A stretch of DNA of 64,000 nt from JBEEJZ01 sp046046915 (GTDB taxonomy: Bacteria > Pseudomonadota > Gammaproteobacteria > Burkholderiales > Burkholderiaceae_C), in NCBI GenBank assembly GCA_046046915.1, contig JBJOIT010000004.1:42123-106122 (forward strand). The letters run 5' to 3'. A program made the position numbers and the translations under genes. Within the stretch, counting starts at the first letter, position 1, and the number at the start of each line of letters is the position of its first letter. The notes under the pieces were generated by a model. That model was not told where the DNA came from. It saw nothing but the letters and a program-made list of their open reading frames with translations, and did no database searches. This document shows positions 1 through 11,157 of this stretch, piece by piece.

Positions 1-1036
1 CTGTATCACCGCGTATTTCTGTGACACGCGCGTAAAGGCTGGGCTCGCCGGGTGCCTCGAAAAAGATGAACTGGTTGATCATCATCTGAGGGACGATGGG
101 ACCACTCACCCGGTAGAAGGTGTGCGCGTTTTGTTGCCAGCTCTCCACGGTCTGGCCGTGGGTGCTCCAGAAATCAGTCGGCAGGGCGAGTGCGCCTGAA
201 TAAAGTAGGTCGCCATCCTCCAATGTCTTGTCGTTCTGATAATCCTCGGTCAAAAGACCCAGCGCCCGGGCCTTGACCCGCATATTGATGTCTTTGGACA
301 CCAGCACGACTTCGCGAGGGGCGTATACCGAACGCAACGCATCAACCACCCCGAGGATCTGATTGTCGGCCTTGCCCTGGGGCAGGCTGGTGGGCAAGGT
401 GTAATTCAGCGGCTGCGTTTGAAAAAACAGCTTGCCTTCCGCCTCCCGGTGGCCAGTGGTATCCAACTGAAGTCCCAAACTGATGTCTGTTCCGTTGGTT
501 GCCGCCAGTGCATCCAGCGTACGACTGGTTTGGCGTGCATTTCTGGCGACTTCTGTCATGCCTTTTTTATGCGCGTCCAGCTCCTCCAGAACGATCATCG
601 GCAAATAGATATCGTGCTCTTCAAACCGGAACAGACACATGGGGTCATGTAGCAGCACGTTGGTGTCCAAAACAAACAGCTTCGCCAATCCCGACCTTTT
701 GGCCTTTTGTTGTTTGCGAGGGGAGGGTGGTACAACCACTTGTCTTGACGTTGGGATGACTTCGGGCGTGAGTTTCTCTTCGCTCGCATGCGTCGAACGA
801 GCCTTTGCCTTGATGCCGTTCCCAATTTTGGCTTTTTTTGCAGGAGCCGAGATCGCCATGTTTTCATCTGCAGGCGCGGCGGATGTCTGCTGTTTCAAGG
901 CGGCCACTGGCTGGAACAAAGAACCTTCATTTTGATTGCCCGTTTGTCTTGTACGCCCTGTTTTTGAAGCGCTTTTCTTGAAGGCTTCTGGCGTCAGCAG
1001 AGCGGCACGTTTGGTGGGGGCTGGGGGCAGAGGCAT
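1..1036 (-). CDS. PIN-PhoH family ATPase (PhoH-like), 3' part outside window
   Basis: Reads leftward and runs off the window edge, so only about 345 N-terminal residues are visible. The first ~115 residues are Lys/Ala/Ser-rich and probably disordered. A PIN ribonuclease domain then starts with VLDTNVLLHD, where the first Asp (about residue 124) is a typical metal ligand, followed by IVLEELDAHKKG and ARNARQ. In this family a PhoH P-loop NTPase domain follows the PIN domain; it would lie outside the window. The family is thought to couple RNA unwinding to cleavage. ATG at 1036 is chosen because AAGGAG sits about 9 bases upstream; an in-frame ATG 18 codons earlier lacks this. Identification rests on the PIN part and general architecture. 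Confidence 0.8.
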   Translation of the reverse strand, partial: MPLPPAPTKRAALLTPEAFKKSASKTGRTRQTGNQNEGSLFQPVAALKQQTSAAPADENMAISAPAKKAKIGNGIKAKARSTHASEEKLTPEVIPTSRQVVVPPSPRKQQKAKRSGLAKLFVLDTNVLLHDPMCLFRFEEHDIYLPMIVLEELDAHKKGMTEVARNARQTSRTLDALAATNGTDISLGLQLDTTGHREAEGKLFFQTQPLNYTLPTSLPQGKADNQILGVVDALRSVYAPREVVLVSKDINMRVKARALGLLTEDYQNDKTLEDGDLLYSGALALPTDFWSTHGQTVESWQQNAHTFYRVSGPIVPQMMINQFIFFEAPGEPSLYARVTEIRGDT

Positions 1037-1133
1037 GAACGAGCTAACTCCTTGAAAAGGCATTTTGATCATGGAGATCTGATCTAAAAGTCGAAACGAC
1101 CAAGTCCAGGACACCAGAGCACCAGAAACAAAA

Positions 1134-1160
1134 AAGCCGCCCGAAACCGTGGCGGCTTAT
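1134..1160 (-). terminator. Rho-independent terminator of the peroxiredoxin gene
   Basis: Read leftward: arms AAGCCGCC and GGCGGCTT separated by 9 bases, then a T run. It lies about 85 bases after the stop of the peroxiredoxin gene. It is the only clear feature in the 207-base gap before the PhoH-like gene. Confidence 0.8.
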
Positions 1161-1243
1161 TTGGTCAGGTTCGGCGCTTACGAAAGGCATCAAACCATTA
1201 TGCATGAGCCCCTGGGGCCTCTTGATGACACAACAGTGTCAAG

Positions 1244-1720
1244 TCACTCTGCTTTTTTCAGTGCCTTGACAGCTGCCAACACGTCGTCAACGTGCCCAGG
1301 AACCTTCAGGCCTCGCCACTCTTCTTTTAGTGTCCCATCCGTGCCTACAAGGAAGGTGCTGCGCTCGATACCCTTCACTTTTTTGCCGTACATGATTTTG
1401 TTCTTGACGACGCCAAACATGTGACACATTTTTTCTTCTGTGTCTGCAATCAGTTCGAAGGGAAGCTCGAGTTTGGTTTTGAAATCATCATGCGATTTCA
1501 TGTTGTCCCTGGAAACACCAAACACAGTGGCACCGGCCTTGACGAAATCTTTGTATTTGTCCCGAAACTGCATCGCCTCAGTAGTGCATCCGGGGGTGTT
1601 GTCTTTGGGGTAGAAGTACAGGACGAGTACTTTGCCCATGTGCGAAGTGTTGGAAACCTTGATGCCGCCTGTGGCACTGGCTTCGAATTCGGGGAGAGGT
1701 TTATTCACGACGATCGCCAT
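1244..1720 (-). CDS. bcp: Thioredoxin-dependent thiol peroxidase (Bcp/PrxQ)
   Basis: Cytoplasmic peroxiredoxin that reduces hydrogen peroxide and organic hydroperoxides with electrons from thioredoxin. At 158 residues it is the usual size. The thioredoxin fold and peroxidatic motif are clear: YFYPKDNTPGCTTE with peroxidatic Cys45, and the conserved Arg in GVSRD. Classic E. coli Bcp has a resolving Cys five residues later (Cys50); here that position is Met. The only other Cys is at about 99 (EKMCHMFG), a position that is present but not essential in E. coli. The protein is therefore probably a 1-Cys enzyme or uses an alternative partner. It is a single gene followed by its own terminator. Confidence 0.93.
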   Translation of the reverse strand: MAIVVNKPLPEFEASATGGIKVSNTSHMGKVLVLYFYPKDNTPGCTTEAMQFRDKYKDFVKAGATVFGVSRDNMKSHDDFKTKLELPFELIADTEEKMCHMFGVVKNKIMYGKKVKGIERSTFLVGTDGTLKEEWRGLKVPGHVDDVLAAVKALKKAE

Positions 1721-1845
1721 GGTTGCTTGAAGTCTCGTGTGCGGGGTCGGCCTACACCTGGGCCTAATGTCCCGTAACGAGACTTCAGGCTTCGGTAAAA
1801 CCCACGATTTTACTCTAAGAGAGTGGGCTCGCCCTGAGTTCTGGC

Positions 1846-2226
1846 TTAATCAGGATCGGTGTCGATGATGACCGCGAGTACGACGTGGCGCCCTTCGGCT
1901 GCCAGTATGTTGTAGGTGCGACAGGCCGCTGGTGTATCCATGGTTTCCAAGCCAGTTCGATTTGCCATGAGTGCGGTTAGCCACGCAGGATCAGGGAAGC
2001 GTAACCGTTGTCCCGAGCCGAAAATTACAAGCTCCGCATCCAATAGGGCGATTTGTTCGAAGTGCCTGGCACCCAAATCTTCATACGCGAACACATCCCA
2101 AGCCCTGCGATCCCCTCTGGAGCTCAGTATGACGCTGCCGCTGAGTTTTTCCCCATTGACGGCGATCCATCCCGGACCGTAGCCGGTCACGCTTTGTACG
2201 TCTGATTTGTCTGGCTGGAGCTTCAT
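1846..2226 (-). CDS. Mth938-like (DUF498/NDUFAF3-type) domain protein
   Basis: A 126-residue protein made almost wholly of the Mth938 domain. Visible hallmarks are GYGPGWIAVNGEKLSGSVIL near the N-terminus, then LVIFGSGQRLRFP, GLETMDTPAACRTYNILAAEGR and a hydrophobic final strand. The mitochondrial homologue NDUFAF3 is a complex I assembly factor. The role of bacterial members is not established, and no catalytic residues can be named. It is divergently transcribed from the alanine aminotransferase gene, with only 57 bases between their starts, so both promoters must fit in that gap. Confidence 0.85.
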   Translation of the reverse strand: MKLQPDKSDVQSVTGYGPGWIAVNGEKLSGSVILSSRGDRRAWDVFAYEDLGARHFEQIALLDAELVIFGSGQRLRFPDPAWLTALMANRTGLETMDTPAACRTYNILAAEGRHVVLAVIIDTDPD

Positions 2227-2283
2227 CTGTGGTCAAATTATAGGTTTCGCTGATTCGCTGACCCGTCACTGTTCGGAGCGCCC

Positions 2284-3507
2284 TTGAGAACCATACAAAA
2301 ATCCGCCAAGCTCGCCAACGTCTGTTACGACATTCGGGGCCCGATCATGGATCGCGCGCGCCAGATGGAAGAAGACGGGCACAAGGTCATCAAGCTCAAC
2401 ATCGGGAACCTGGCGGTTTTCGGGTTCGACTCGCCTGAGGAAATACAGCAGGACATGATTCGCAACCTGCCCAATTCAGCGGGATATTCTGACAGCAAGG
2501 GCATTTTTGCGGCGCGCAAGGCCGTCATGCACTCAACCCAGCAGCAGGGCATCAAGGGCGTGACACTGGACGACATCTATCTTGGTAACGGTGCCAGCGA
2601 GTTGATCGTGATGGCCACCAACGGGCTGCTGGATCTGGGTGATGAGTTGCTAATTCCGGCACCTGACTATCCCCTGTGGACCGCAGCGGTCAGTCTGTCC
2701 GGCGGCACTCCGGTGCACTACCTGTGCGACGAGGCCAATGGATGGATGCCCAATCTGGACGACATTCGCGCCAAGATCACACCTGCGACCAAGGGCATCG
2801 TGGTGATCAACCCTAACAATCCCACAGGTGCTTTGTACTCGGACGAGTTGCTGCGTTCCATCGTTGAGATTGCGCGCGAGCACAACCTTGTCATTTTTGC
2901 TGACGAGGTGTACGACAAGGTTTTGTACGACGGTGTGCGTCATACGGCAATTGGTTCTCTCAGTACGGACGTCCTGACATTGACGTTCAACTCCTTGAGC
3001 AAAAGCTACCGCTCATGTGGTTATCGTGCGGGCTGGATGGTGGTCTCTGGCGACAAGAAACCTGCGCGAGACTACATCGAGGGCCTAAACATGCTGTCGA
3101 ACATGCGCTTGTGTTCCAACGTGCCCGGGCAATGGGCCATACAGACGGCGCTGGGTGGTTATCAAAGTATTCAAGAGCTGGTGGGTGAGGGTGGTCGCCT
3201 GCGTCGACAGCGCGATTTGGCCTACGAGCTAATCACCGCGATACCCGGAGTGACTTGCGTCAAGCCAACCGCGGCGCTTTACATGTTTCCCAAGCTGGAT
3301 CCCGTGATGTATCCCATCGAGGATGACCAGAAATTTTTCCTGGACTTGCTCGAGGAAACGCGTGTGATGTTGGTGCAGGGAACCGGGTTCAACTGGCCCA
3401 GCCCTGACCACTTCCGTATTGTTTTCCTGCCTCATGAGGATGATCTGCGTGAGGCAATCAGCCGCATCGCCAGGTTCCTTGAGTCGCGGCGCAAGCGCAA
3501 CAACTGA
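2284..3507 (+). CDS. alaA: Glutamate-pyruvate (alanine) aminotransferase AlaA
   Basis: PLP-dependent fold-type I aminotransferase that transfers the amino group of glutamate to pyruvate to make alanine. Its 407 residues match E. coli AlaA closely along the length: SAKLANVCYDIRGP at the N-terminus, PAPDYPLWTAAVSL, INPNNPTGALYS, FADEVYDKVLYD, and the PLP lysine in FNSLSKSYR. It starts with TTG: the E. coli start aligns here, there is no nearby ATG, and GGAGCG lies a few bases upstream. It heads the alaA-hom-thrC-moeA-moaD-moaE series usual in Comamonadaceae. The motif GNLAVFGF carries Leu and Val where E. coli has prolines. Confidence 0.93.
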   Translation: MRTIQKSAKLANVCYDIRGPIMDRARQMEEDGHKVIKLNIGNLAVFGFDSPEEIQQDMIRNLPNSAGYSDSKGIFAARKAVMHSTQQQGIKGVTLDDIYLGNGASELIVMATNGLLDLGDELLIPAPDYPLWTAAVSLSGGTPVHYLCDEANGWMPNLDDIRAKITPATKGIVVINPNNPTGALYSDELLRSIVEIAREHNLVIFADEVYDKVLYDGVRHTAIGSLSTDVLTLTFNSLSKSYRSCGYRAGWMVVSGDKKPARDYIEGLNMLSNMRLCSNVPGQWAIQTALGGYQSIQELVGEGGRLRRQRDLAYELITAIPGVTCVKPTAALYMFPKLDPVMYPIEDDQKFFLDLLEETRVMLVQGTGFNWPSPDHFRIVFLPHEDDLREAISRIARFLESRRKRNN

Positions 3508-3556
3508 CTTTTCTCAAAAGGGCAAGCGCCCTTGTTATTGGACTGATATGACAAGC

Positions 3557-4912
3557 ATGAACCCCATCAAAGTAGGCCTTCTGGGCATAGGCACCGTCGG
3601 TAGTGGCACCTTCAATGTGTTGCAGCGCAACCAGCAAGATATCAAACGTCGTGCTGGTCGTGGCATCGAGATCACGATGGTGGCTGATTTGGACATTGCG
3701 CGTGCGCGATCCGTGGTGGGAGATGGTGTGACGGTGGTGAACGACGCACGCACCGTCATCGCCAACCCCCAAATCGATGTCGTCATCGAATTGATCGGTG
3801 GCTACGGCATTGCACGTCAATTGGTGCTGGAGGCGATTGAGGCCGGAAAACACGTGGTGACTGCCAACAAGGCCTTGCTGGCGGTCCATGGCACCGAAAT
3901 TTTTGCGGCGGCCCAGCGCAAGGGTGTGATTGTGGCCTTTGAGGCTGCAGTGGCTGGTGGTATTCCCATCATCAAGGCTTTGCGCGAAGGCTTGACGGCT
4001 AACCGAGTGCAATGGGTGGCGGGCATCATCAATGGCACCACCAACTTCATCTTGAGTGAAATGCGTGAAAAAGGTCTGGACTTTGCGGACGTGCTGAAGG
4101 AGGCCCAGCGCCTGGGCTATGCCGAGGCAGACCCCACCTTCGATATCGAGGGTGTCGATGCAGCGCACAAAGCCACCTTGATGGCCTCCATTGCTTACGG
4201 CGTGCCCGTGCAGTTTGACAAGGCTTACGTCGAAGGCATCACCAAGCTGGGTGCGGCGGACATTCGTTACGCCGAGCAGCTGGGTTACCGGATCAAGCTC
4301 CTGGGCATTGCCAAGCGCCGTGAGGCGGACGCGGCCACCGGCGCAGAGGCAGGCATTGAGCTGCGTGTGCACCCCAGTCTGGTCCCCGCCAAGCGCCTGA
4401 TTGCCAATGTGGAAGGGGCGATGAATGCCGTGGTGGTCCATGGCGATGCCGTCGGTACCACCATGTACTACGGCAAGGGTGCTGGCAGTGAGCCGACTGC
4501 GAGCGCGGTGATTGCTGACCTGGTGGACATCGCGCGGCAAAACGAAGTTGCAGCTGCCCAGCGTGTGCCATCGCTGGCATTCCAGCCAGATGCCATGAGC
4601 GACTTGCGTATCCTGCCCATGGGTGAAGTTCTCACCAGCTACTACCTTCGTTTGCGTGTGATGGACGAGGCCGGCGTGCTGGCTCGGGTGACCGGCATCC
4701 TGGCAGACCTGGGTATCAGCATCGATGCCGTCCTGCAGCGTCCTGCAGATGAAGCCAACGACGCCCAGCCCGGTGTCACTTCGTCTACCGACCTGATCAT
4801 CCTGACACATGAGTGCCCCGAGGCAAAAATGAACACGGCCCTTGAATTGATGCAGGCGCAGCCTGCCGTGCTGGCGCCGATCACGCGCATCCGCAAGGAA
4901 GAGCTGGCCTGA
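3557..4912 (+). CDS. hom: Homoserine dehydrogenase
   Basis: Reduces aspartate semialdehyde to homoserine with NAD(P)H, the branch point toward threonine and methionine. The N-terminal Rossmann domain has the glycine motif GLLGIGTVGSGTF. The catalytic domain shows TANKALLAVHG, AAVAGGIPIIKALREGL, GIINGTTNFILSEM and the signature EADPTFDIEGVDAAHK. The C-terminal ~90 residues (VMDEAGVLARVTGILADLGISI) form an ACT domain, consistent with threonine feedback inhibition. The start is taken at the ATG that aligns with the family; another in-frame ATG lies three codons upstream. The next gene, thrC, follows 21 bases later, so hom-thrC is a probable operon. Confidence 0.96.
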   Translation: MNPIKVGLLGIGTVGSGTFNVLQRNQQDIKRRAGRGIEITMVADLDIARARSVVGDGVTVVNDARTVIANPQIDVVIELIGGYGIARQLVLEAIEAGKHVVTANKALLAVHGTEIFAAAQRKGVIVAFEAAVAGGIPIIKALREGLTANRVQWVAGIINGTTNFILSEMREKGLDFADVLKEAQRLGYAEADPTFDIEGVDAAHKATLMASIAYGVPVQFDKAYVEGITKLGAADIRYAEQLGYRIKLLGIAKRREADAATGAEAGIELRVHPSLVPAKRLIANVEGAMNAVVVHGDAVGTTMYYGKGAGSEPTASAVIADLVDIARQNEVAAAQRVPSLAFQPDAMSDLRILPMGEVLTSYYLRLRVMDEAGVLARVTGILADLGISIDAVLQRPADEANDAQPGVTSSTDLIILTHECPEAKMNTALELMQAQPAVLAPITRIRKEELA

Positions 4913-4933
4913 TCTGACGAACGACGAGCAGCC

Positions 4934-6379
4934 ATGAAGTACATCTCCACCCGGGGCGACCAGACGCCTCGCCGTTTCTGCGATATCCTGCTGGAAGGCC
5001 TGGCGCCTGATGGCGGCCTGTATTTGCCTGAGTCTTATCCTCACATAAATGCCGATACCCTGGATCGCTGGGGCCGCGTGTACCGTGAGCAAGGCTATGC
5101 GAGCCTGGCCTTCGAGGTTTTGTCGCTTTATATCGATGACATTCCCGCTGCCGATTTAAAGGCCTTGTGCGCCAAGACCTACACCGAGGCGGTCTTTGGC
5201 ACGCCGGAGATTGTTCCCTTGCGTGGCCTGGAGCCCGGCATTTGGCTCGAGGCCTTGTCCAATGGGCCGACCCTGGCCTTCAAGGACATGGCCATGCAGC
5301 TGCTGGGCAATCTGTTCGAATATGAGCTAAATCGCCGCGGTGAGGAACTCAATATTCTGGGGGCGACCAGCGGTGACACTGGGAGTGCGGCCGAGTACGC
5401 CATGCGCGGGAAAAAGGGGGTGCGGGTTTTCATGACCAGCCCGGCTGGCCGTATGAGTCCCTTCCAGCAAGCCCAGATGTTCAGTCTGCAGGATGCGAAC
5501 ATCCACAACCTGGCAGTCGAGGGTGTTTTTGACGACTGCCAGGACATCGTCAAGGCTGTTTCCAACGATCTGGACTTCAAGCGCAAGTACCGCATTGGCA
5601 CTGTGAATTCCATCAATTGGGCACGCTTGCTCGCGCAGGTCGTGTACTACTTTGCGGGCTACTTCCAAGCCGTTGATTCTGCGGCCAATGCAGGCGCCTC
5701 AGCCAGAACGGTGAGCTTTACCGTGCCGTCTGGTAATTTTGGCAACATCTGCGCTGGGCATGTCGCCCGAATGATGGGCTTGCCGATCGCCAAACTGGTG
5801 GCCGCCACCAACGAAAACGATGTGCTCGACGAGTTCTTCCGCACGGGCGTGTACCGTGTTCGGGGCAGTGCCGACACTTTTGAGACATCCAGTCCGTCCA
5901 TGGATATATCCAAGGCCTCCAATTTCGAGCGCTTTGTTTTTGATCTGGTAGGTCGTGATGGTGCTCGCACCCAATCCTTGTTTGGAACACAGCTCTCTGC
6001 CCAGGGGCGGTTTGATCTGAGTGCCGATCCGGCTTTTGCGCAGGCGGCGAGTCGTTATGGTTTTGCCAGCGGTAAGAGCACACATGCGGATCGATTGCTC
6101 ACCATACGTGACACATGGGAGCGTTTCGGCACCATGGTCGATACCCATACGGCTGATGGCCTGAAGGTGGCCCGTGAGCATCTGGAGTCTGGTGTGCCTA
6201 TGGTGGTTCTTGAAACGGCATTGCCTATCAAGTTTGCATCCACCATCGTCGAGGCCTTGGGGCGTGAACCTCTGCGCCCGGCAGGATTTGAGGGGATTGA
6301 GTCCCTGCCCAAGCGTGTCACGAATATTCCGGCTGATGTGGTCTTGGTTAAGACCTTGATCGCCCAACACTGCGACTGA
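4934..6379 (+). CDS. thrC: Threonine synthase
   Basis: PLP enzyme that converts O-phosphohomoserine to threonine and phosphate. Its 481 residues fit the long (E. coli/yeast) class. Visible landmarks are MKYISTRGD and LAPDGGLYLPE at the N-terminus, the PLP lysine in TLAFKDMAMQLLGNL, GATSGDTGSAAEYA, VNSINWARLLAQVVYYF and VPSGNFGNICAGH. It follows hom after 21 bases and ends six bases before moeA, so it appears to be co-transcribed with both. Together with hom it gives the last steps of threonine synthesis; thrB is not in this window. Confidence 0.96.
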   Translation: MKYISTRGDQTPRRFCDILLEGLAPDGGLYLPESYPHINADTLDRWGRVYREQGYASLAFEVLSLYIDDIPAADLKALCAKTYTEAVFGTPEIVPLRGLEPGIWLEALSNGPTLAFKDMAMQLLGNLFEYELNRRGEELNILGATSGDTGSAAEYAMRGKKGVRVFMTSPAGRMSPFQQAQMFSLQDANIHNLAVEGVFDDCQDIVKAVSNDLDFKRKYRIGTVNSINWARLLAQVVYYFAGYFQAVDSAANAGASARTVSFTVPSGNFGNICAGHVARMMGLPIAKLVAATNENDVLDEFFRTGVYRVRGSADTFETSSPSMDISKASNFERFVFDLVGRDGARTQSLFGTQLSAQGRFDLSADPAFAQAASRYGFASGKSTHADRLLTIRDTWERFGTMVDTHTADGLKVAREHLESGVPMVVLETALPIKFASTIVEALGREPLRPAGFEGIESLPKRVTNIPADVVLVKTLIAQHCD

Positions 6380-6384
6380 CGGCC

Positions 6385-7620
6385 ATGACGACTATGCGCG
6401 CGCCATTGAAGCCCCTTGACGACGCCTTGCTTGAGTTGCTGGGGTTTGCGGTGCCCACCAGGGCTCCGGTGACTCTGTCTACCTTTGAAGCCGATGGTCG
6501 TGTGCTTGCCGAAGACGTGGTCTCGGGGCTCCAAGTGCCGCCCCAAGACAACAGTTCTATGGATGGCTACGCCTTGCGTAGCGCTGATGCGCTGATTCTC
6601 GGCAGCCAGCTCAGGGTCAGTCAGCGCATCGCTGCGGGCAACAGCGGGCATGCGCTGGAACCCGGCACTTCCGCGCGCATCTTTACCGGCGCCCCGATTC
6701 CGCCCGGTGCTGATGCCGTCGTAATGCAGGAAGACTGCGAACCTGTAGAGGGGCAAGCGGATCTGATTCGTGTCCTGTCCGCGCCAACGCCAGGGCAGTG
6801 GGTCCGCCGTTCTGGAGAGGATGTGACCCAGGGCGCCGTGGTGTTGGCCCGTGGCGACCGACTGACACCGGCGTCCCTGGGCTTGGCAGCCAGCATTGGG
6901 CGTGCCGAATTGACTGTGGCGCCTAAACCCCGGGTGGCGCTCTTTTCCACCGGTGACGAGCTCGTGATGCCCGGTGACGTCGCGCCAGCAGACATGCGCC
7001 CCGGCGCCATTTACAACTCCAACCGTTTTTTCTTGCGCGCCCTGCTGCTGCGCCTGGGCTGTGATGTCACTGACTACGGCATCGTTCCGGATCAGCGAGA
7101 GGCCACCATTTCTGCCTTGCGGGATGCGGCCGTAGCGCACGATCTGATCCTCACGAGTGGTGGTGTGTCAGTGGGCGAGGAAGATCACATCAAGCCGGCG
7201 GTGCAGGCTTTGGGCGAGCTGAACTTGTGGCAGATTGCCATCAAACCCGGTAAGCCCTTTGCCTACGGACGCGTCGGAATGGCTCATTTCATGGGCCTGC
7301 CCGGTAACCCGGTCTCCAGTTTTGTGACTTTTCTGGCGCTGGTGCGGCCTTTCCTGTTGAAGTTGCAAGGTGCTCGTTGCCTCAGCTCTGCTGCGATCAG
7401 CCTGCCGGCCCACTTCAATTGGGGACGCCCCGACAAACGCCGGGAGTTTTTGCGGGTACGTCGTAACGCCCGGGGGGGACTAGACCTCTTCCCGAACCAA
7501 AGCTCGGGTGTATTGACCTCCGCGGTTTGGGGAGACGGCGTCATCGACAACCCGCCTGGGCAAGCCATTGCGCACGGTGATGTGGTCAGATTCATACCCT
7601 TCAGCGAGTTGATGTCATGA
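6385..7620 (+). CDS. moeA: Molybdopterin molybdenumtransferase MoeA
   Basis: Inserts molybdate into adenylylated molybdopterin to finish the molybdenum cofactor. The 411-residue protein shows family motifs in order: PPQDNSSMDGYALR, ARIFTGAPIPPGADAVVMQED, the FSTGDELVMPG segment, IYNSNRFFL, LTSGGVSVGEEDH, IKPGKPFAYGR and GLPGNPVSSFVTF. The C-terminal domain IV is present. It starts six bases after thrC and overlaps moaD by ATGA, so translation is coupled. Its place in a threonine operon is a conserved gene order rather than a metabolic link. Confidence 0.95.
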   Translation: MTTMRAPLKPLDDALLELLGFAVPTRAPVTLSTFEADGRVLAEDVVSGLQVPPQDNSSMDGYALRSADALILGSQLRVSQRIAAGNSGHALEPGTSARIFTGAPIPPGADAVVMQEDCEPVEGQADLIRVLSAPTPGQWVRRSGEDVTQGAVVLARGDRLTPASLGLAASIGRAELTVAPKPRVALFSTGDELVMPGDVAPADMRPGAIYNSNRFFLRALLLRLGCDVTDYGIVPDQREATISALRDAAVAHDLILTSGGVSVGEEDHIKPAVQALGELNLWQIAIKPGKPFAYGRVGMAHFMGLPGNPVSSFVTFLALVRPFLLKLQGARCLSSAAISLPAHFNWGRPDKRREFLRVRRNARGGLDLFPNQSSGVLTSAVWGDGVIDNPPGQAIAHGDVVRFIPFSELMS

Positions 7621-7880
7621 GCCAGGCCCGCCAGATCACCATCCGGTACTTTGCTTCCATCCGCGAAGCGGTCGGCTTGGGCCAGGAGCAACTCACCACC
7701 TCTGCCGTGACGGTGGGCGAAGTGCGTGAGGCCTTGATCGCGCGTGGCGGCGCTTTTGCTGACAGTCTGGCTCGACACCGTGCGGTTCGTGTGGCTCTCA
7801 ATCAGGTCATGGCCAGTGAGACAGATGCTCTGCCAGATGGCGCCGAGCTTGCCTTTTTTCCGCCTGTCACAGGCGGCTGA
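7617..7880 (+). CDS. moaD: Molybdopterin synthase small subunit MoaD
   Basis: Ubiquitin-fold sulfur carrier of molybdopterin synthase. The 87-residue protein ends in FFPPVTGG; the terminal Gly-Gly is adenylylated and thiocarboxylated, and its sulfur is passed to precursor Z within the MoaD-MoaE complex. IRYFASIREAVG near the N-terminus and the ALNQVMAS region are typical. The ATG overlaps the moeA stop (ATGA), and moaE starts 12 bases after the moaD stop. Confidence 0.95.
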   Translation: MSQARQITIRYFASIREAVGLGQEQLTTSAVTVGEVREALIARGGAFADSLARHRAVRVALNQVMASETDALPDGAELAFFPPVTGG

Positions 7881-7892
7881 GCCATAGATCGT

Positions 7893-8369
7893 ATGCAAGC
7901 ACGTGTTTCGATTCAGACGGCAGACTTTGATCTAGGGTCAGAAGTCCACACCTTGCGGCTTGGCGACAAACGCGTCGGTGCCGTGTGCACCTTTGTCGGC
8001 ACGGTGCGTGACCGCAACGATGGCTTGTCGGTCAGCACCTTGGAGCTGGAGCACTACCCAGGCATGACCGAAAAGGCGATTGAGGCCATGATCGACGAGG
8101 CCTGCCAGCGATTCGAGCTGTTTGGCGTGCGTGTGGTTCATAGGGTGGGCGTGTTGCACCCGCTGGATCAGGTGGTGCTGGTAGCAGTCACCTCGGCCCA
8201 CAGGGGCGTAAGCTTTCAGGCGTGCGAGTTTTTGATGGACTACCTGAAGACGCAGGCGCCATTCTGGAAGAAAGAGCAGACGCCCGAGGGTGCCCGCTGG
8301 GTGGACGCCCGCGTGAGCGATGATGCAGCGCTTGCCAAATGGGGTATTGAGGCGCGCAACGCCGTCTGA
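7893..8369 (+). CDS. moaE: Molybdopterin synthase catalytic subunit MoaE
   Basis: Large subunit of molybdopterin synthase, which converts cyclic pyranopterin monophosphate to molybdopterin with sulfur from MoaD. Its 158 residues contain GAVCTFVGTVRDRNDG, LELEHYPGMTEKAIE, VVHRVGVLHPLDQVVLVAV and the catalytic region AFWKKE (written APFWKKEQTPEGARWVD here), with the conserved lysines. It is the last gene of the moeA-moaD-moaE run; clpB follows under its own probable promoter. Confidence 0.95.
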   Translation: MQARVSIQTADFDLGSEVHTLRLGDKRVGAVCTFVGTVRDRNDGLSVSTLELEHYPGMTEKAIEAMIDEACQRFELFGVRVVHRVGVLHPLDQVVLVAVTSAHRGVSFQACEFLMDYLKTQAPFWKKEQTPEGARWVDARVSDDAALAKWGIEARNAV

Positions 8370-8463
8370 GTTGACTGCGGCCTTCAGCGTCTGCTGCAAG
8401 GTCTCCGGGCAGGTCTCTCGCTGAATTTGTTGACACAGGTCAACTTGTAAAACGCACTCGTCG

Positions 8464-8491
8464 CTTGAAAACCTGTTGTCCAGCCTCAGTT
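8464..8491 (+). promoter_or_regulatory. Candidate heat-shock (sigma-32) promoter of clpB
   Basis: CTTGAAA at 8464-8470 exactly matches the sigma-32 -35 element. After 13 bases, CCTCAGTT at 8484-8491 is a partial match to the -10 element CCCCATNT. The start codon of clpB lies 26 bases farther on. The -35 match is strong and the -10 match is weak. Confidence 0.5.
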
Positions 8492-8516
8492 GGCTTGGCA
8501 ACAGGAGATCTTTTTC

Positions 8517-11120
<2,604 letters not shown>

Positions 11121-11157
11121 GCCAGCTCCCGGCGCGAATCGCTTGGAGGGCGGTTCG

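Noticed and set aside
1801..1827. CCCAC/GTGGG pair after the Mth938-like gene as a terminator
   Set aside because: Five-base arms with a 17-base loop and a weak T run; too weak to call.
3458..5092. Long minus-strand reading frame (544 codons) across hom
   Set aside because: It is antisense to hom, has His/Gln-rich composition typical of a GC-rich shadow frame, and matches no protein.
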